A stretch of DNA of 64,000 nt from Halomonas urumqiensis (GTDB lineage: Bacteria; Pseudomonadota; Gammaproteobacteria; Pseudomonadales; Halomonadaceae): assembly GCF_003028575.1 (NCBI RefSeq), contig NZ_PYUD01000010.1, positions 1 to 64,000 on the forward strand. Reading direction: 5' to 3'. Numbering within the stretch: the first letter of the stretch is position 1; each line of letters starts with the position of its first letter. Under the pieces are notes generated by a model, which saw only the letters and a list, made by a program, of their open reading frames with translations, was not told the DNA's origin and did no database searches. The position numbers and the translations under genes were made by a program. Below, one piece after another: positions 39,717 through 47,079 of this stretch.

Positions 39717-39794
39717 ATGCTGGTATCGCTTAACGTGGTATCAGGCTAATAGGGGTGGTATCATCCGTCAACCCTGAATTGTTGATACCAGCAT
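39717..39794. repeat. TGGTATC repeat cluster upstream of the resolvase (res-like site or operator)
   Basis: TGGTATC occurs at 39721, 39736 and 39756 and inverted (GATACCA) at 39784. The outermost pair forms an 11-bp perfect inverted repeat, ATGCTGGTATC/GATACCAGCAT. The cluster overlaps the probable promoter of the resolvase gene on the minus strand. This is consistent with recombination subsites that double as an operator. Confidence 0.65.
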
Positions 39795-40128
39795 AGGAGG
39801 CCAGTCGTTGGGATCATAAGACGGACGGTTGTTGAGACTAGGCTATTGGAGCCGGGCACTTCGAAAGTATGCCATCTGTGCCGATTGCTCATCGGTCTGA
39901 CTTATCCAGTGGTGCATTGGTTTCCACCAGATGCGAAGAGGCACAGGCGATTCCTGCTATCCCATACCGAATCACATTCGAAAGAGGGTTAATCCATTAT
40001 AATCAAAGCCTTACCTATAATCGGCATGACCTGTAGCGTGTTCCTGCTGGCGCTCAGAAGGGGCGCTGATGAACTACCACCAGACAGCTAGACGCAGCTC
40101 GCAAGAGCGAGTGCAAGGAGTCAAAACA
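39795..40128. other. Non-coding stretch upstream of the 57-residue ORF
   Basis: 334 bp with no gene recognised. Two TATAAT hexamers (39998-40003 and 40016-40021) on the plus strand suggest a promoter for the downstream small ORF. Confidence 0.45.
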
Positions 40129-40302
40129 ATGCGGATCGAGTTAACACGCCGTGGCATGGAGCTGACCATCATGGGACTGAAAGTCCGACTGGTCGCTGGC
40201 GATGTTTTCCTGCGGGTGCCGATGGTTGGACAACTCGCTTGGAATCAGTGTGGCCTGTCCATGGATCGGTGGGCAGACTCCAAGCATGACCCCGTGCTGT
40301 AA
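40129..40302 (+). CDS. Hypothetical small protein
   Basis: 57 residues starting MRIELTRRGMELTIMGLKVR, a strand-rich pattern, with LVAGDVFLRVPMV after it and a polar end. AAGGAG lies 8 bases before the ATG at 40129, a better signal than for the longer frame from 40069. Two possible TATAAT boxes lie about 110-130 bp upstream. It has no recognisable family. It lies inside the element between the resolvase repeats and the first KilA-N gene. Confidence 0.5.
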   Translation: MRIELTRRGMELTIMGLKVRLVAGDVFLRVPMVGQLAWNQCGLSMDRWADSKHDPVL

Positions 40303-40681
40303 CCCTTGAGATTCAGAATGGGGGGATGAGTATCCGTCCGTGTTATGCATACCCCTGGGTATCAAAAAGTCGATCTCATACATCCACCATAGGCCTTAGC
40401 CAGGGGCACCGTGGGGTAATCGCGCTGCTCTATATACATCAATACTGGCTCAGATATTCGCCACAAAATAGCCGGGGTGGTCAGGTCGCTGGCTGACCGT
40501 TGGTAGGAGTCCCGTTCCTCTGTCGCTGTAGAGTCGACACGCAGTCAGACACGTAAGCCCCCACCATGTTGATGGATCACATGCAGATCGAATCTATGTG
40601 CGTCTGCATTTCTCGCCACATGAGCAAATCGACAGGACCAACGCCTTGATGGTCAGTCAGATTTCGCGAAAGAGCTACGCA
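40303..40681. other. Non-coding stretch upstream of the first KilA-N gene
   Basis: 379 bp with only short unsupported frames. A small GGTCA...TGACC hairpin lies near 40480. Otherwise nothing recognised. Confidence 0.45.
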
Positions 40682-41107
40682 ATGAGCAACAACCAGACCC
40701 TTACCGTCGCAGACATGACCGTTCGCCAGGACGACCACGGTCGCTACAACCTCAACGACCTCCACAAGGCAGCCGGTGGTGATCCGAAGGATAAGCCGAG
40801 CGAGTGGCTGCGCTATGGCAAGGCCACCGAGTTGGTCGATGAGTTAAAGGCGGGAAATCCCGCTTTTAACCCAGTCAATTCCAAACGTGGTCGCTACGGT
40901 GGCACCTTCGTCGTCAAGGAGCTGGTCTACTCCTACGCCATGTGGATCAGCCCCGCGTTCAAGGTGAAGGTGATCCGTGCGTTCGACCGGCTCCAGACAG
41001 ATGGAGTGGCAGTGGCTGAACACGCTGCCGATGACCTGCTCGACAACCCGCTGCCCTACATGGAGACGCTCCTGGGTCAGGCTTGTTTAGCCGTACTCCT
41101 TCACTGA
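40682..41107 (+). CDS. KilA-N domain protein, apparently 3'-truncated
   Basis: 141 residues. A KilA-N DNA-binding domain covers most of it: [42 protein letters not shown], then [20 protein letters not shown]. Phage KilA-N proteins usually continue into a coiled-coil or antirepressor domain after LLGQA. Here the frame turns into CLAVLLH and stops inside the convergent RNase HI gene. The second KilA-N copy in the element continues KQLKAERLHLS at this point, so this one was probably cut by a recombination junction near 41075. It may still bind DNA. Confidence 0.75.
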   Translation: MSNNQTLTVADMTVRQDDHGRYNLNDLHKAAGGDPKDKPSEWLRYGKATELVDELKAGNPAFNPVNSKRGRYGGTFVVKELVYSYAMWISPAFKVKVIRAFDRLQTDGVAVAEHAADDLLDNPLPYMETLLGQACLAVLLH

Positions 41108-41593
41108 CTGACCGTCAGCCCCAGCCACCGCCAGAGCATCGGCCAGTTCGTTCTCTGGGTGTCCATCGTGACCACGGACCCAGTGGAACCGGACGGAGTG
41201 AACCCCCAGCAGTTTATCGAGTTGCTGCCACAGGTCGGCATTCTTGACGGGCTTCTTGCTGGCCGTCTTCCAGCCTTTCCGTTTCCACCCGTGAAGCCAT
41301 TCCGTGGCTCCCTTCATGACGTACTCGCTATCGGTGGTCAGGTCTACAGTGGACGCCTTCTTCAGTGCTGACAGAGCTTCAATGACGGCGGTCAACTCGG
41401 CCCGATTGTTGGTCACAGGTTCACCTTGGAGCTTGTCAGCGATCTTCAGGCGGTGTCCAGAGGCACTGAGCAGAACAGCCCCCCAGCCACCTTGTGGATT
41501 GCTCTGACCGTTATTGGTACAGGCACCGTCGGTGAAGATGCTGATGGTATCGGTCGAGCTATTGGTATTCGAGAGTGTGTTTGGTGCAACCAT
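41087..41593 (-). CDS. Ribonuclease HI (element-borne copy)
   Basis: 168 residues. The catalytic acids are in place: Asp22 in [10 protein letters not shown], Glu66 in NNRAELTAV, Asp88 in [11 protein letters not shown] and Asp152 in ENELADALA, with His142 in VRGHDG. It degrades RNA in RNA-DNA hybrids. Element-borne RNase HI genes often assist plasmid or phage replication. It overlaps the end of the KilA-N gene by 21 bp on the opposite strand. A 15-residue N-terminal extension ([15 protein letters not shown]) precedes the fold; an internal start is not available. Confidence 0.9.
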   Translation of the reverse strand: MVAPNTLSNTNSSTDTISIFTDGACTNNGQSNPQGGWGAVLLSASGHRLKIADKLQGEPVTNNRAELTAVIEALSALKKASTVDLTTDSEYVMKGATEWLHGWKRKGWKTASKKPVKNADLWQQLDKLLGVHSVRFHWVRGHDGHPENELADALAVAGADGQSVKEYG

Positions 41594-42090
41594 GATTGTT
41601 TCGTCCTCATTGTCGGAGACAGTCGGTTCCCTTCAGACAGACGGACCAGCAGACGGACGAAACCGCCAGTCTGACCGACTGTCTTCGAGAATGTGCTGGT
41701 GATGATCGAAAGGGATGGCTCAAGGGACGAGCCTTCTCGATAGCCTGACGCAGGTCTATCGATGTCGTTGGGTGTACTGGTAGATGAGCGGGAGGTTGAT
41801 CGATGAGACTGACCGGAAGTCTTCAGTAGCGTCTACGGCGGAGCCAAGGAAGTAATGATGTCAGCCCCGAGCGAAGCGAGATATTGGACCCATCTTCAGG
41901 ACCATGTGTCAGTCCAACCATCGACTCTCGATAGATCGTCTGACGGATGCCCTGAAGGCGAACCCTACAGGCAGTCTTTTTTCGTGGTATTCACCACGGT
42001 TGAAATATCCTCCATAGATAAGGCAGTTCGATTACTCTCAGTCAGTTTTTCACTCTGTTCATCTTCCGGGTTGCCCTAATACTGCGTCCG
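41594..42090. other. Intergenic region between RNase HI and the 259-residue gene
   Basis: About 500 bp without a supported gene. An 11-bp perfect inverted repeat, AGACAGTCGGT/ACCGACTGTCT (41617-41627 and 41674-41684), lies just upstream of the RNase HI start. Its loop contains two AGACGGAC-type direct repeats. The rest is unremarkable. Confidence 0.5.
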
Positions 42091-42870
42091 TTAGAAAGAG
42101 CTTCCAATCTGCTGATTTAAATATGCTATTGGATAGGGCTCTGTTTGAATCCAGTCATCCAGCCAGTCCTCTGGGATCACATTCATTGGGTAGTCGAAAA
42201 GTCCTTCTTCAGCGTTTTCCGTGGGGGGTTGTATGTCCTTTGTCACTAACGACCGCTCCAAGAAAGGAAGTGCCATCTCACAAGCCTTGACATACTTCCT
42301 AGCCTGACGGTCTCCCACATCGAGAAGCCCCTTGACTTCCCTCGTTGTGATCACGTCAATCTCTTGGAGGATTACATACAGGCTGATCTTGTTGAGCGGT
42401 ATGTTCCTCTCTTTCTGGTTGTGGTGATCGAGGTTCGCTATTCCAGACAGAATATCTGAGGCAGGACAGCCTAAATCGCCGACCCCTCGCCCTCGCATGG
42501 CTGACCGTACGGTATTCTCGATGCGCTTCTCTCGATTGCCTCCGTTGCGGGAAGTGGTAGAAGCCTTTTCGAGCGTCACAGGTTTACCATTGAATTGAGC
42601 ACGGAGCTTGGCTGTTCGACCTCTACCCAACCGCCTCGTCAAGGTCGGCATCTGCTCTATCGGGTGGACTGGCCCAGTGCCTAGACCGAACGGCCACGCA
42701 TCATACGGAAGGTTGTCGATCTCTTGGAGGTTTTTCTCTGATCGTTCCTTGAGTGCTATCCCACGGGCCACCATTTCATGGTAGCCCGGCGTCCCGCTTC
42801 TATTGAACCTCTCAACATTGGAGCGGATAGGGCTGTCAGTGGCCCCAGCAGTTGCGGCATTCATGGTCAT
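42091..42870 (-). CDS. Unrecognised helical, possibly DNA-binding protein
   Basis: 259 residues, soluble, highly charged. A helix-turn-helix-like stretch is seen around DVITTREVKGLLDVGDRQARKYVKA. The middle region is basic (RRLGRGRTAKLRAQFNGK, NREKRIENTVRSAMRGRG). AGGAAAG precedes the ATG. Upstream lies a 586-bp non-coding block with a large inverted repeat, a poly-C tract and GGTAATTACC-type palindromes. A gene for a basic protein next to such a block suggests a replication initiator or a regulator with its own operator. No known initiator motif was found, so this is speculation. Confidence 0.6.
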   Translation of the reverse strand: MTMNAATAGATDSPIRSNVERFNRSGTPGYHEMVARGIALKERSEKNLQEIDNLPYDAWPFGLGTGPVHPIEQMPTLTRRLGRGRTAKLRAQFNGKPVTLEKASTTSRNGGNREKRIENTVRSAMRGRGVGDLGCPASDILSGIANLDHHNQKERNIPLNKISLYVILQEIDVITTREVKGLLDVGDRQARKYVKACEMALPFLERSLVTKDIQPPTENAEEGLFDYPMNVIPEDWLDDWIQTEPYPIAYLNQQIGSSF

Positions 42871-42881
42871 ATCGTACTTTC

Positions 42882-43000
42882 CTCATAAGTAGAACCACCC
42901 ACCAGCGAGCCCACCACAAGCCCATAGGCACAGGACTACCTGACCGGGCGTACGAAAGGCCCAGTCCTGCGCTTGGCTGGTAGGTGGCTCTACTGATGAG
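42882..43000. repeat. Large inverted repeat with 25-bp arms
   Basis: Arms at 42882-42906 and 42976-43000 pair at 22 of 25 positions. The loop contains a further CAGGACT/AGTCCTG pair (42931-42937 and 42963-42969). The left arm touches the ribosome site of the gene starting at 42870, so transcripts from further upstream would fold there. Confidence 0.7.
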
Positions 43001-43456
43001 AGGTCAGGTGGTGTGGTGGAAGCGTCCTCATGTCCGTGCCGGACGGCGAACGCCAGTGAGACTGGCTCGCTTGAACGCTGTGATGAGTGGAAGGAAGCTC
43101 ACCCCCCCCCCCTGAGGTGTCTGGTAATTACCCGAGACGGCCAGGCTCACTCCTTGGGTCAGGGTCGATTGCCTGGGTAGCAGGGCTGCATCCCTCCCTG
43201 AAGTGCATGGTAATTGCCTGGAGGAGGAGGGCTTCATGGCCCCTTGCCCGCAGTGGGCATAATCTCAGCCAGTGAACGGGAGCGAGATTCCCGCCAGTAG
43301 GGCAGACGGTCCACGTTGAGGTGGGAGGTGGCTCTCCCTGGAGTGAGGGAAAATTGTGATGGTGCTGTGAGGCTTTGTGATGGGCTTCGAGAGGAGAGGC
43401 AGTAGGGGTGGTCTAGCGAGGAGATGGAAAGCGATTAGAGGGCCTCGCAGCCGTAT
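43001..43456. other. Non-coding block with poly-C tract and imperfect direct repeats
   Basis: 456 bp with no gene. It contains an 11-base C tract at 43102-43112. Two related words, CTGAGGTGTCTGGTAATTACC and CTGAAGTGCATGGTAATTGCC, start near 43112 and 43199; the first contains the perfect palindrome GGTAATTACC. Together with the adjoining 119-bp inverted repeat, this could be a replication origin or a multi-site operator. Confidence 0.5.
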
Positions 43457-43822
43457 CTAGGACAGGTGGAGCCGTTCAGCCTTCAGTTGCTTCGCCTGAC
43501 CCAGGAGCTTCTCCATGTAGTCGAGCGGGTTATCGATCAGGTCGTCGGCGGCATGGTCAGCGACCGCAACGCCTTCGGTTTGAAGCTGGTCGTATGCACG
43601 GATGACCTTCAGGTGGAACTTGGGGCTGATCCACATGGCATAGGCGTAGACCAGCTCCTTGACGACGTAGGTGCTGGAACCAGTGCCTCCGCGAGTGGAG
43701 ACGATAGGTTCCGAAGCCCGATTTTGGGCTTTGACCTCATCGATCAGGTCTTGGGTTTGAAGGTTGGACGCCCACAAGCTGGGACGCTTGCGGTTCTCAC
43801 CACCGGCTGCCTTGTGAAGGTT
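43457..43822 (-). pseudogene. KilA-N gene fragment (5'-truncated)
   Basis: Translated homology runs from NLHKAAGGENRKRPSLWASN to the stop, including YVVKELVYAYAMWISPKFHL and KVIRAYDQLQTEGVAVADHA. It is similar to but clearly diverged from the KilA-N gene at 40682. Upstream of NLHKAAGG no start codon is available in register and a TAA appears within about 20 codons, so the first third of the domain is missing. The only internal ATG gives a 106-residue remnant starting mid-domain. Orientation is opposite to the other copy. Confidence 0.7.
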
Positions 43823-43838
43823 GGGATGAAGAATTGGT

Positions 43839-44219
43839 TCAACAGCCGTATTGTCCCGATAAGTAGCTTATGGCCAGGTCTGCGAAGGGGGCATCCATTG
43901 GATAGCCGCCCTCCTGCCAATCTTCAATTAGCTGCTCGGTTCGATAGGCAGGATGTCGAATGGGGTTATCATTTTGCTCCCTTTCGAATAAGTCACAGAA
44001 CTCATTTCCCCCTTTGCCCTCATTTCTGCGAGCGCCTTCCATAGCAATCATGCCGTCGAAAACACCTTGTGAGTAACTTGTTGCAATGAGTTCTTCCGAC
44101 ATGCCGCCGTGGTAGTAATCTTTGACCTCTTGAACTGTCATCATTTCTGCTGATGAGTCGAAGGAGATCAAAATGGCAATTATTGTGAGGGGACCTTTGA
44201 ATAGCGGACTTTTCAACAT
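43839..44219 (-). CDS. Putative exported protein, Rap1a/Tai-like pattern
   Basis: 126 residues from ATG at 44219. A signal-like N-terminus (PLFKGPLTIIAILISFDSSA) leads into a mature part with TSYSQGVFDGMIAMEGARR, EFCDLFERE and a C-terminal DLAISYLSGQYGC. The Y..GV.DG, FC and terminal (Y/F)xC spacing recalls Rap1a/Tai immunity proteins, which are periplasmic, but the match is by eye only. It lies 47 bp downstream of a small membrane-protein gene on the same strand. An upstream ATG at 44231 is possible. Confidence in the family is low. Confidence 0.55.
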   Translation of the reverse strand: MLKSPLFKGPLTIIAILISFDSSAEMMTVQEVKDYYHGGMSEELIATSYSQGVFDGMIAMEGARRNEGKGGNEFCDLFEREQNDNPIRHPAYRTEQLIEDWQEGGYPMDAPFADLAISYLSGQYGC

Positions 44220-44266
44220 GGGATGTATCATTCCTCTACTTGGAGTCGCTGCGGTTTCATTGGGTG

Positions 44267-44461
44267 TTAAAAGAAGCCCAGCCAGAGCCCAACACCATGA
44301 ATGATCCCAATCGGGAAGAAGAGGGCTCCCGCGATGAGGAACCCCCACCAGCCTTCACCTAGAGACGTGATGACGTGGGTAAACCAAGCCAGTACACTGA
44401 CCACCCCAAGAGCTACCCCTATCAACGCACTGTAATCAGTCTGACCTTGCTGTTTTTTCAT
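44267..44461 (-). CDS. Small two-pass membrane protein
   Basis: 64 residues. MKKQQGQTDYSALIGVALGV opens it, with hydrophobic segments YSALIGVALGVVSVLAWFTH and GWWGFLIAGALFFPIGIIHG separated by a short loop. The ribosome site is weak. It lies between the integrase gene and the putative exported protein, all on the minus strand. No family recognised; the Gly-Trp-rich second helix resembles small membrane proteins of phage-related elements. Confidence 0.55.
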   Translation of the reverse strand: MKKQQGQTDYSALIGVALGVVSVLAWFTHVITSLGEGWWGFLIAGALFFPIGIIHGVGLWLGFF

Positions 44462-44551
44462 CGTTTAGCTCTACTTCCCTGCCGTCGAGTACATATCTTT
44501 CTCGACAATCACCGTAGCTATCGGCTTGCTATGTGTGCAAGCCCAAAGCGC

Positions 44552-45877
44552 TCAGTGCAGAGCCTCCAGCCGTATCGTCTCCACCGCCTCCAGCCTCGTC
44601 CTGAAGGTCGGCCCTCTGTTGTACACCCTGTTGGCAGTAGTAAGTCCTCGCTCATGCCCCGTGATCCACACGATGACCGATTCACTCACTCCTGCGTCCC
44701 CCATGATGGTGATGGCGGTGGTCCTGAACGAGTGGAAGCAGAGCTTTCGGTCTTCCCTGACGATGGTCTTTGCCATCAACCGGCTGAACCACTGTGAGAA
44801 CTTCGGGCTCTTTTTGCCGTCACTGCGTTTGGTTGCCTCGGCTTCCGTGAACAGATACTCAACCCCCGCTGCCTTGGCGTGCTTGAGCTGGTCGAGTACG
44901 GGAGCCTTGATCTCTGGATGCAGCGGTACTTCCCTGGTGGCGTTCCTGTTTTTCCCCTCACGGATCGCCAGACACCAGATGCCTTGCCGTTGGATGATGT
45001 CCGTCACCTTCAACGAACAGAGTTCATCGATGCGGGCTCCCGTATAGAAGCCCAGGCGGGGCAGCTGTCGGTAGATGCCTTGATTCTCATCGGTAGCCGC
45101 GAAGATTGCTTCTACCTCAGCTCTCGTGAACTGGTCGTAGCTCCTGACGCTGGCCTTGGGTTTGAGTTGGTGACCCTTGAACGGGTTGCCGTTTGGCAGT
45201 TCCTCTTCCATCGAGTATTCGGCGTGATGCCAGATGGCCGACAGTCCCGAGAGGTAGTTGGCCACTGTCTGCTTCGTCTTGCCCTCGCCAAGCATCGAGG
45301 TGATGAAGCCTTTGACCTGTCGACGGTCGATGGAGACCAGTGCTACGTCATCCTCACCCAGGTGCGCCAGCAAACGCTCCATGGCCAGCTCGTTCTTTGA
45401 TCGGGTCGAGGGCTTACGCTCTACCAGCGGGGACGCTTTCCAGTCCTCTAGAGCCGCTCTCAGGGTCAGACGGTAGCGGGCTGGTATATCCCCCTCATAG
45501 ACACTCCTGAAGGCGTCCTGCTCGATCTCTGGGAGCTTCTCGGGGTCTATTACGTCAGACAGGCCCACAGGATCGCGAGTATCGGTGCTGACTAGCGAGT
45601 CTGCTGTCTCCCTGAGCTGGTCCCGTGCCTGGAGGAACATGCGCCTCTGCTGGCGCTGCGAGGCTTCACCCTTCAGCTGGGCTTCAAGGTCGCCCAGGTC
45701 GGCAAGCACTCGGTCCCGTATCCGACAGGCTTCATCGAGGTCGCCTGTCTGGGTGCTCTGCTGGAGGATCTTCTTGCCAAGGTGCTTGGCGAGGGTAGGG
45801 GATAGCCGCTTCTGGATGAACCAGACGTTGCCACGTTGGCGAAGGCTGCGGGTGTCGGTGGGCTTGCCTCTGGCCAT
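44552..45877 (-). CDS. int: Tyrosine-type integrase of the element
   Basis: 441 residues. The N-terminal part (GNVWFIQKRLSPTLAKHLGK) is of the DUF6538-type arm-binding group. A SAM-like core-binding region spans about residues 135-235. The catalytic residues are Arg282 in YTGARIDELCSL, Lys309 in REGKNR, His382 and Arg385 in FHSFRTTA, His408 in ITGHERG and nucleophile Tyr419 in NRVYNRG. It should integrate the element at the tRNA-Gly 3' end. It is read away from the tRNA, 150 bp from it, with arm-type GTAGCC repeats in the gap. Confidence 0.93.
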   Translation of the reverse strand: MARGKPTDTRSLRQRGNVWFIQKRLSPTLAKHLGKKILQQSTQTGDLDEACRIRDRVLADLGDLEAQLKGEASQRQQRRMFLQARDQLRETADSLVSTDTRDPVGLSDVIDPEKLPEIEQDAFRSVYEGDIPARYRLTLRAALEDWKASPLVERKPSTRSKNELAMERLLAHLGEDDVALVSIDRRQVKGFITSMLGEGKTKQTVANYLSGLSAIWHHAEYSMEEELPNGNPFKGHQLKPKASVRSYDQFTRAEVEAIFAATDENQGIYRQLPRLGFYTGARIDELCSLKVTDIIQRQGIWCLAIREGKNRNATREVPLHPEIKAPVLDQLKHAKAAGVEYLFTEAEATKRSDGKKSPKFSQWFSRLMAKTIVREDRKLCFHSFRTTAITIMGDAGVSESVIVWITGHERGLTTANRVYNRGPTFRTRLEAVETIRLEALH

Positions 45878-45943
45878 GATGTTCGCCCTCTATTCGACCA
45901 ATGTACGAGTAGGGCGAGGATATCACTGGAGCGGGGATCAGGT

Positions 45944-45973
45944 GTAGCCACTTGTGTAGCCATTCCTGTAGCA
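45944..45973 (+). promoter_or_regulatory. Right arm-type integrase site cluster (GTAGCC repeats)
   Basis: GTAGCC, GTAGCC and GTAGCA start at 45944, 45956 and 45968, exactly 12 bp apart, between the integrase start and the tRNA. The longer shared word TGTAGCCATTCC recurs at the left end of the element (from 36296). Confidence 0.65.
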
Positions 45974-46021
45974 CCTAACCCCATGAAAGGTGGGAAAAAT
46001 CTTGGAGATCAGTAGGTTAAA

Positions 46022-46049
46022 AGCCGGATGGAGCGGGTGAAGGGAATCG
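46022..46049 (+). repeat. Right attachment repeat (28 bp) overlapping tRNA-Gly
   Basis: Identical to 36199-36226. Positions 46029-46049 are the 3' end of the tRNA including the encoded CCA, and 46022-46028 are 7 bases past it. Integration therefore leaves the tRNA intact. Confidence 0.92.
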
Positions 46050-46102
46050 AACCCTCGTCTTAAGCTTGGGAAGCTTCTGCTCTACCATTGAGCTACACCC
46101 GC
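46029..46102 (-). tRNA. tRNA-Gly, anticodon CCC
   Basis: 74 bases on the minus strand. The acceptor stem GCGGGTG pairs with CACCCGC, followed by TCCA with encoded CCA. The D-arm is AGCTCAATGGTAGAGC, the anticodon stem-loop AAGCTTCCCAAGCTT places CCC at 34-36, and the T-arm is GAGGGTTCGATTCCCTT. It closely resembles E. coli glyU. Its 3' end serves as the integration site of the element. Confidence 0.95.
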
Positions 46103-46363
46103 TTGCTATTTCGATAGTAAAACCAATTGCTTAGGCATTGCAAGCTGTCCCATGACATTCTCGGTGCATGCTGGATAACACGTTGTTTTGGCTACCCCTT
46201 GAGGGCACCCGAGAGGATGCGGTTTGGTGGGTTACATGGTGCTCACGAAATTTTACATGCCAAAGAGAACTTTTCTTCCTGATGGTGTCATAACTAGCAC
46301 AGGCAGCAGCGCGATAGCAGTCGCTAACACTGTTTGCCTGACTAGCTGATTCGATCAAATCTT
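46103..46363. other. Gap upstream of tRNA-Gly
   Basis: No protein gene supported. The tRNA promoter should lie just above 46102 on the minus strand. A plus-strand terminator follows at 46364 without an obvious gene before it, so a short non-coding transcript is possible. Confidence 0.45.
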
Positions 46364-46393
46364 GCCGCCTCCCATTGTGAGGCGGCTTTCTTT
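46364..46393 (+). terminator. Orphan plus-strand terminator
   Basis: The stem GCCGCCTC/GAGGCGGC with a 7-base loop is followed by TTTCTTTT on the plus strand. No plus-strand gene precedes it between the tRNA and this site. Confidence 0.7.
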
Positions 46394-46434
46394 TGCGCTT
46401 GAAGCCCCGGCAACGGCTGCCATACGCAGAAAAA

Positions 46435-46450
46435 GCCCCTGGTGTGGGGC
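46435..46450 (-). terminator. Terminator after the CBS-domain gene
   Basis: A short GCCCC/GGGGC stem with a 6-base loop is followed on the minus strand by TTTTTC. It begins 30 bp downstream of the CBS gene stop. Confidence 0.65.
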
Positions 46451-46479
46451 GTTGTCGGATCCATCAACGGAAAGGCGGT

Positions 46480-46887
46480 TCAGCGATGGCGCATCCTGAT
46501 GATGGCGCTTAAGACATCGCGGCGCGTGACGATGCCGACCAGTCGCTGCTGTTCAACCACCGGGTAGACCTTCGGCTTGGCGCCGAGCATCTCCTGGGCG
46601 AGGTCGGTGATACTCTTGGTGGGGGACACCGACAGCACTTCATTGCGCATCAGTTCCCTGACCAGCGGCGGCTCCTCGTTGAGATAGGCGCTTTCCAGTA
46701 CCTTGCCCAGCACATCTTGCTCGGAAATGAAGCCGATCAGGTGATCGCGTTCGTCGACCACCGGAACGCCGGGAAGTCGATGCAGTGCCAGCCCTTCGGC
46801 AAGCGTGGAGACCGAGGTCTTGCCGGTCACTCTGTAGCAATCACGGGACATGATTTCACGGACAATGGTAGGGGCCTTGTTGGGCAT
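46480..46887 (-). CDS. CBS-pair domain protein
   Basis: 135 residues made of two CBS motifs: IVREIMSRDCYRVTGKTSVS with LPGVPVVDERDHLIGFISEQ, and RELMRNEVLSVSPTKSITDL with KVYPVVEQQRLVGIVTRRDV. Stand-alone CBS pairs bind adenine nucleotides and act as energy or ionic sensors. AAGGAG lies 7 bases before the ATG at 46887; a longer frame is not used. It appears monocistronic, with a terminator after the stop. The partner protein is not known. Confidence 0.85.
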   Translation of the reverse strand: MPNKAPTIVREIMSRDCYRVTGKTSVSTLAEGLALHRLPGVPVVDERDHLIGFISEQDVLGKVLESAYLNEEPPLVRELMRNEVLSVSPTKSITDLAQEMLGAKPKVYPVVEQQRLVGIVTRRDVLSAIIRMRHR

Positions 46888-47079
46888 GGCTATTCTCCTT
46901 GCGCCGATTTCGGTTTCAGCATAGCTGACTCTTACCCGTGACAATCAAAGCTTATCGTCGATCTGCCAACGCTGCGCGACGTTGGCATATTGATTTACCC
47001 GGGGGAACCCGCGCTTCCGTCATTGTTCCAAGGCGGTAAGATGCCTTAGGTTGTCACTCATCCACTGATTGGAGGCGCC

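Larger units (their letters stand above)
36199..46049. mobile_element. Integrated genetic element at tRNA-Gly(CCC), about 9.85 kb
   Basis: The boundaries are perfect 28-bp direct repeats (36199-36226 and 46022-46049). The right copy covers the last 21 bases of a tRNA-Gly gene plus 7 bases beyond it. A tyrosine integrase lies next to the tRNA and is read away from it, the usual arrangement for tRNA-targeting integrative elements. Contents: an Abi_C-type defence gene, a secreted protein, a lipoprotein, a serine resolvase, KilA-N genes, RNase HI, an unrecognised helical protein, two small envelope proteins and the integrase. The base composition of 37.1-39.1 kb is clearly more AT-rich than the host. 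No capsid, terminase, conjugation or recognised replication genes are seen. Confidence 0.9.

Noticed and set aside
39717..39794. TGGTATC repeats as a CRISPR array
   Set aside because: The repeats are only 7 bp, irregularly spaced and partly inverted, with no cas genes nearby.
36199..46049. Complete prophage
   Set aside because: No terminase, capsid, tail, lysis or portal genes are present; only integrase, KilA-N and RNase HI are phage-like.
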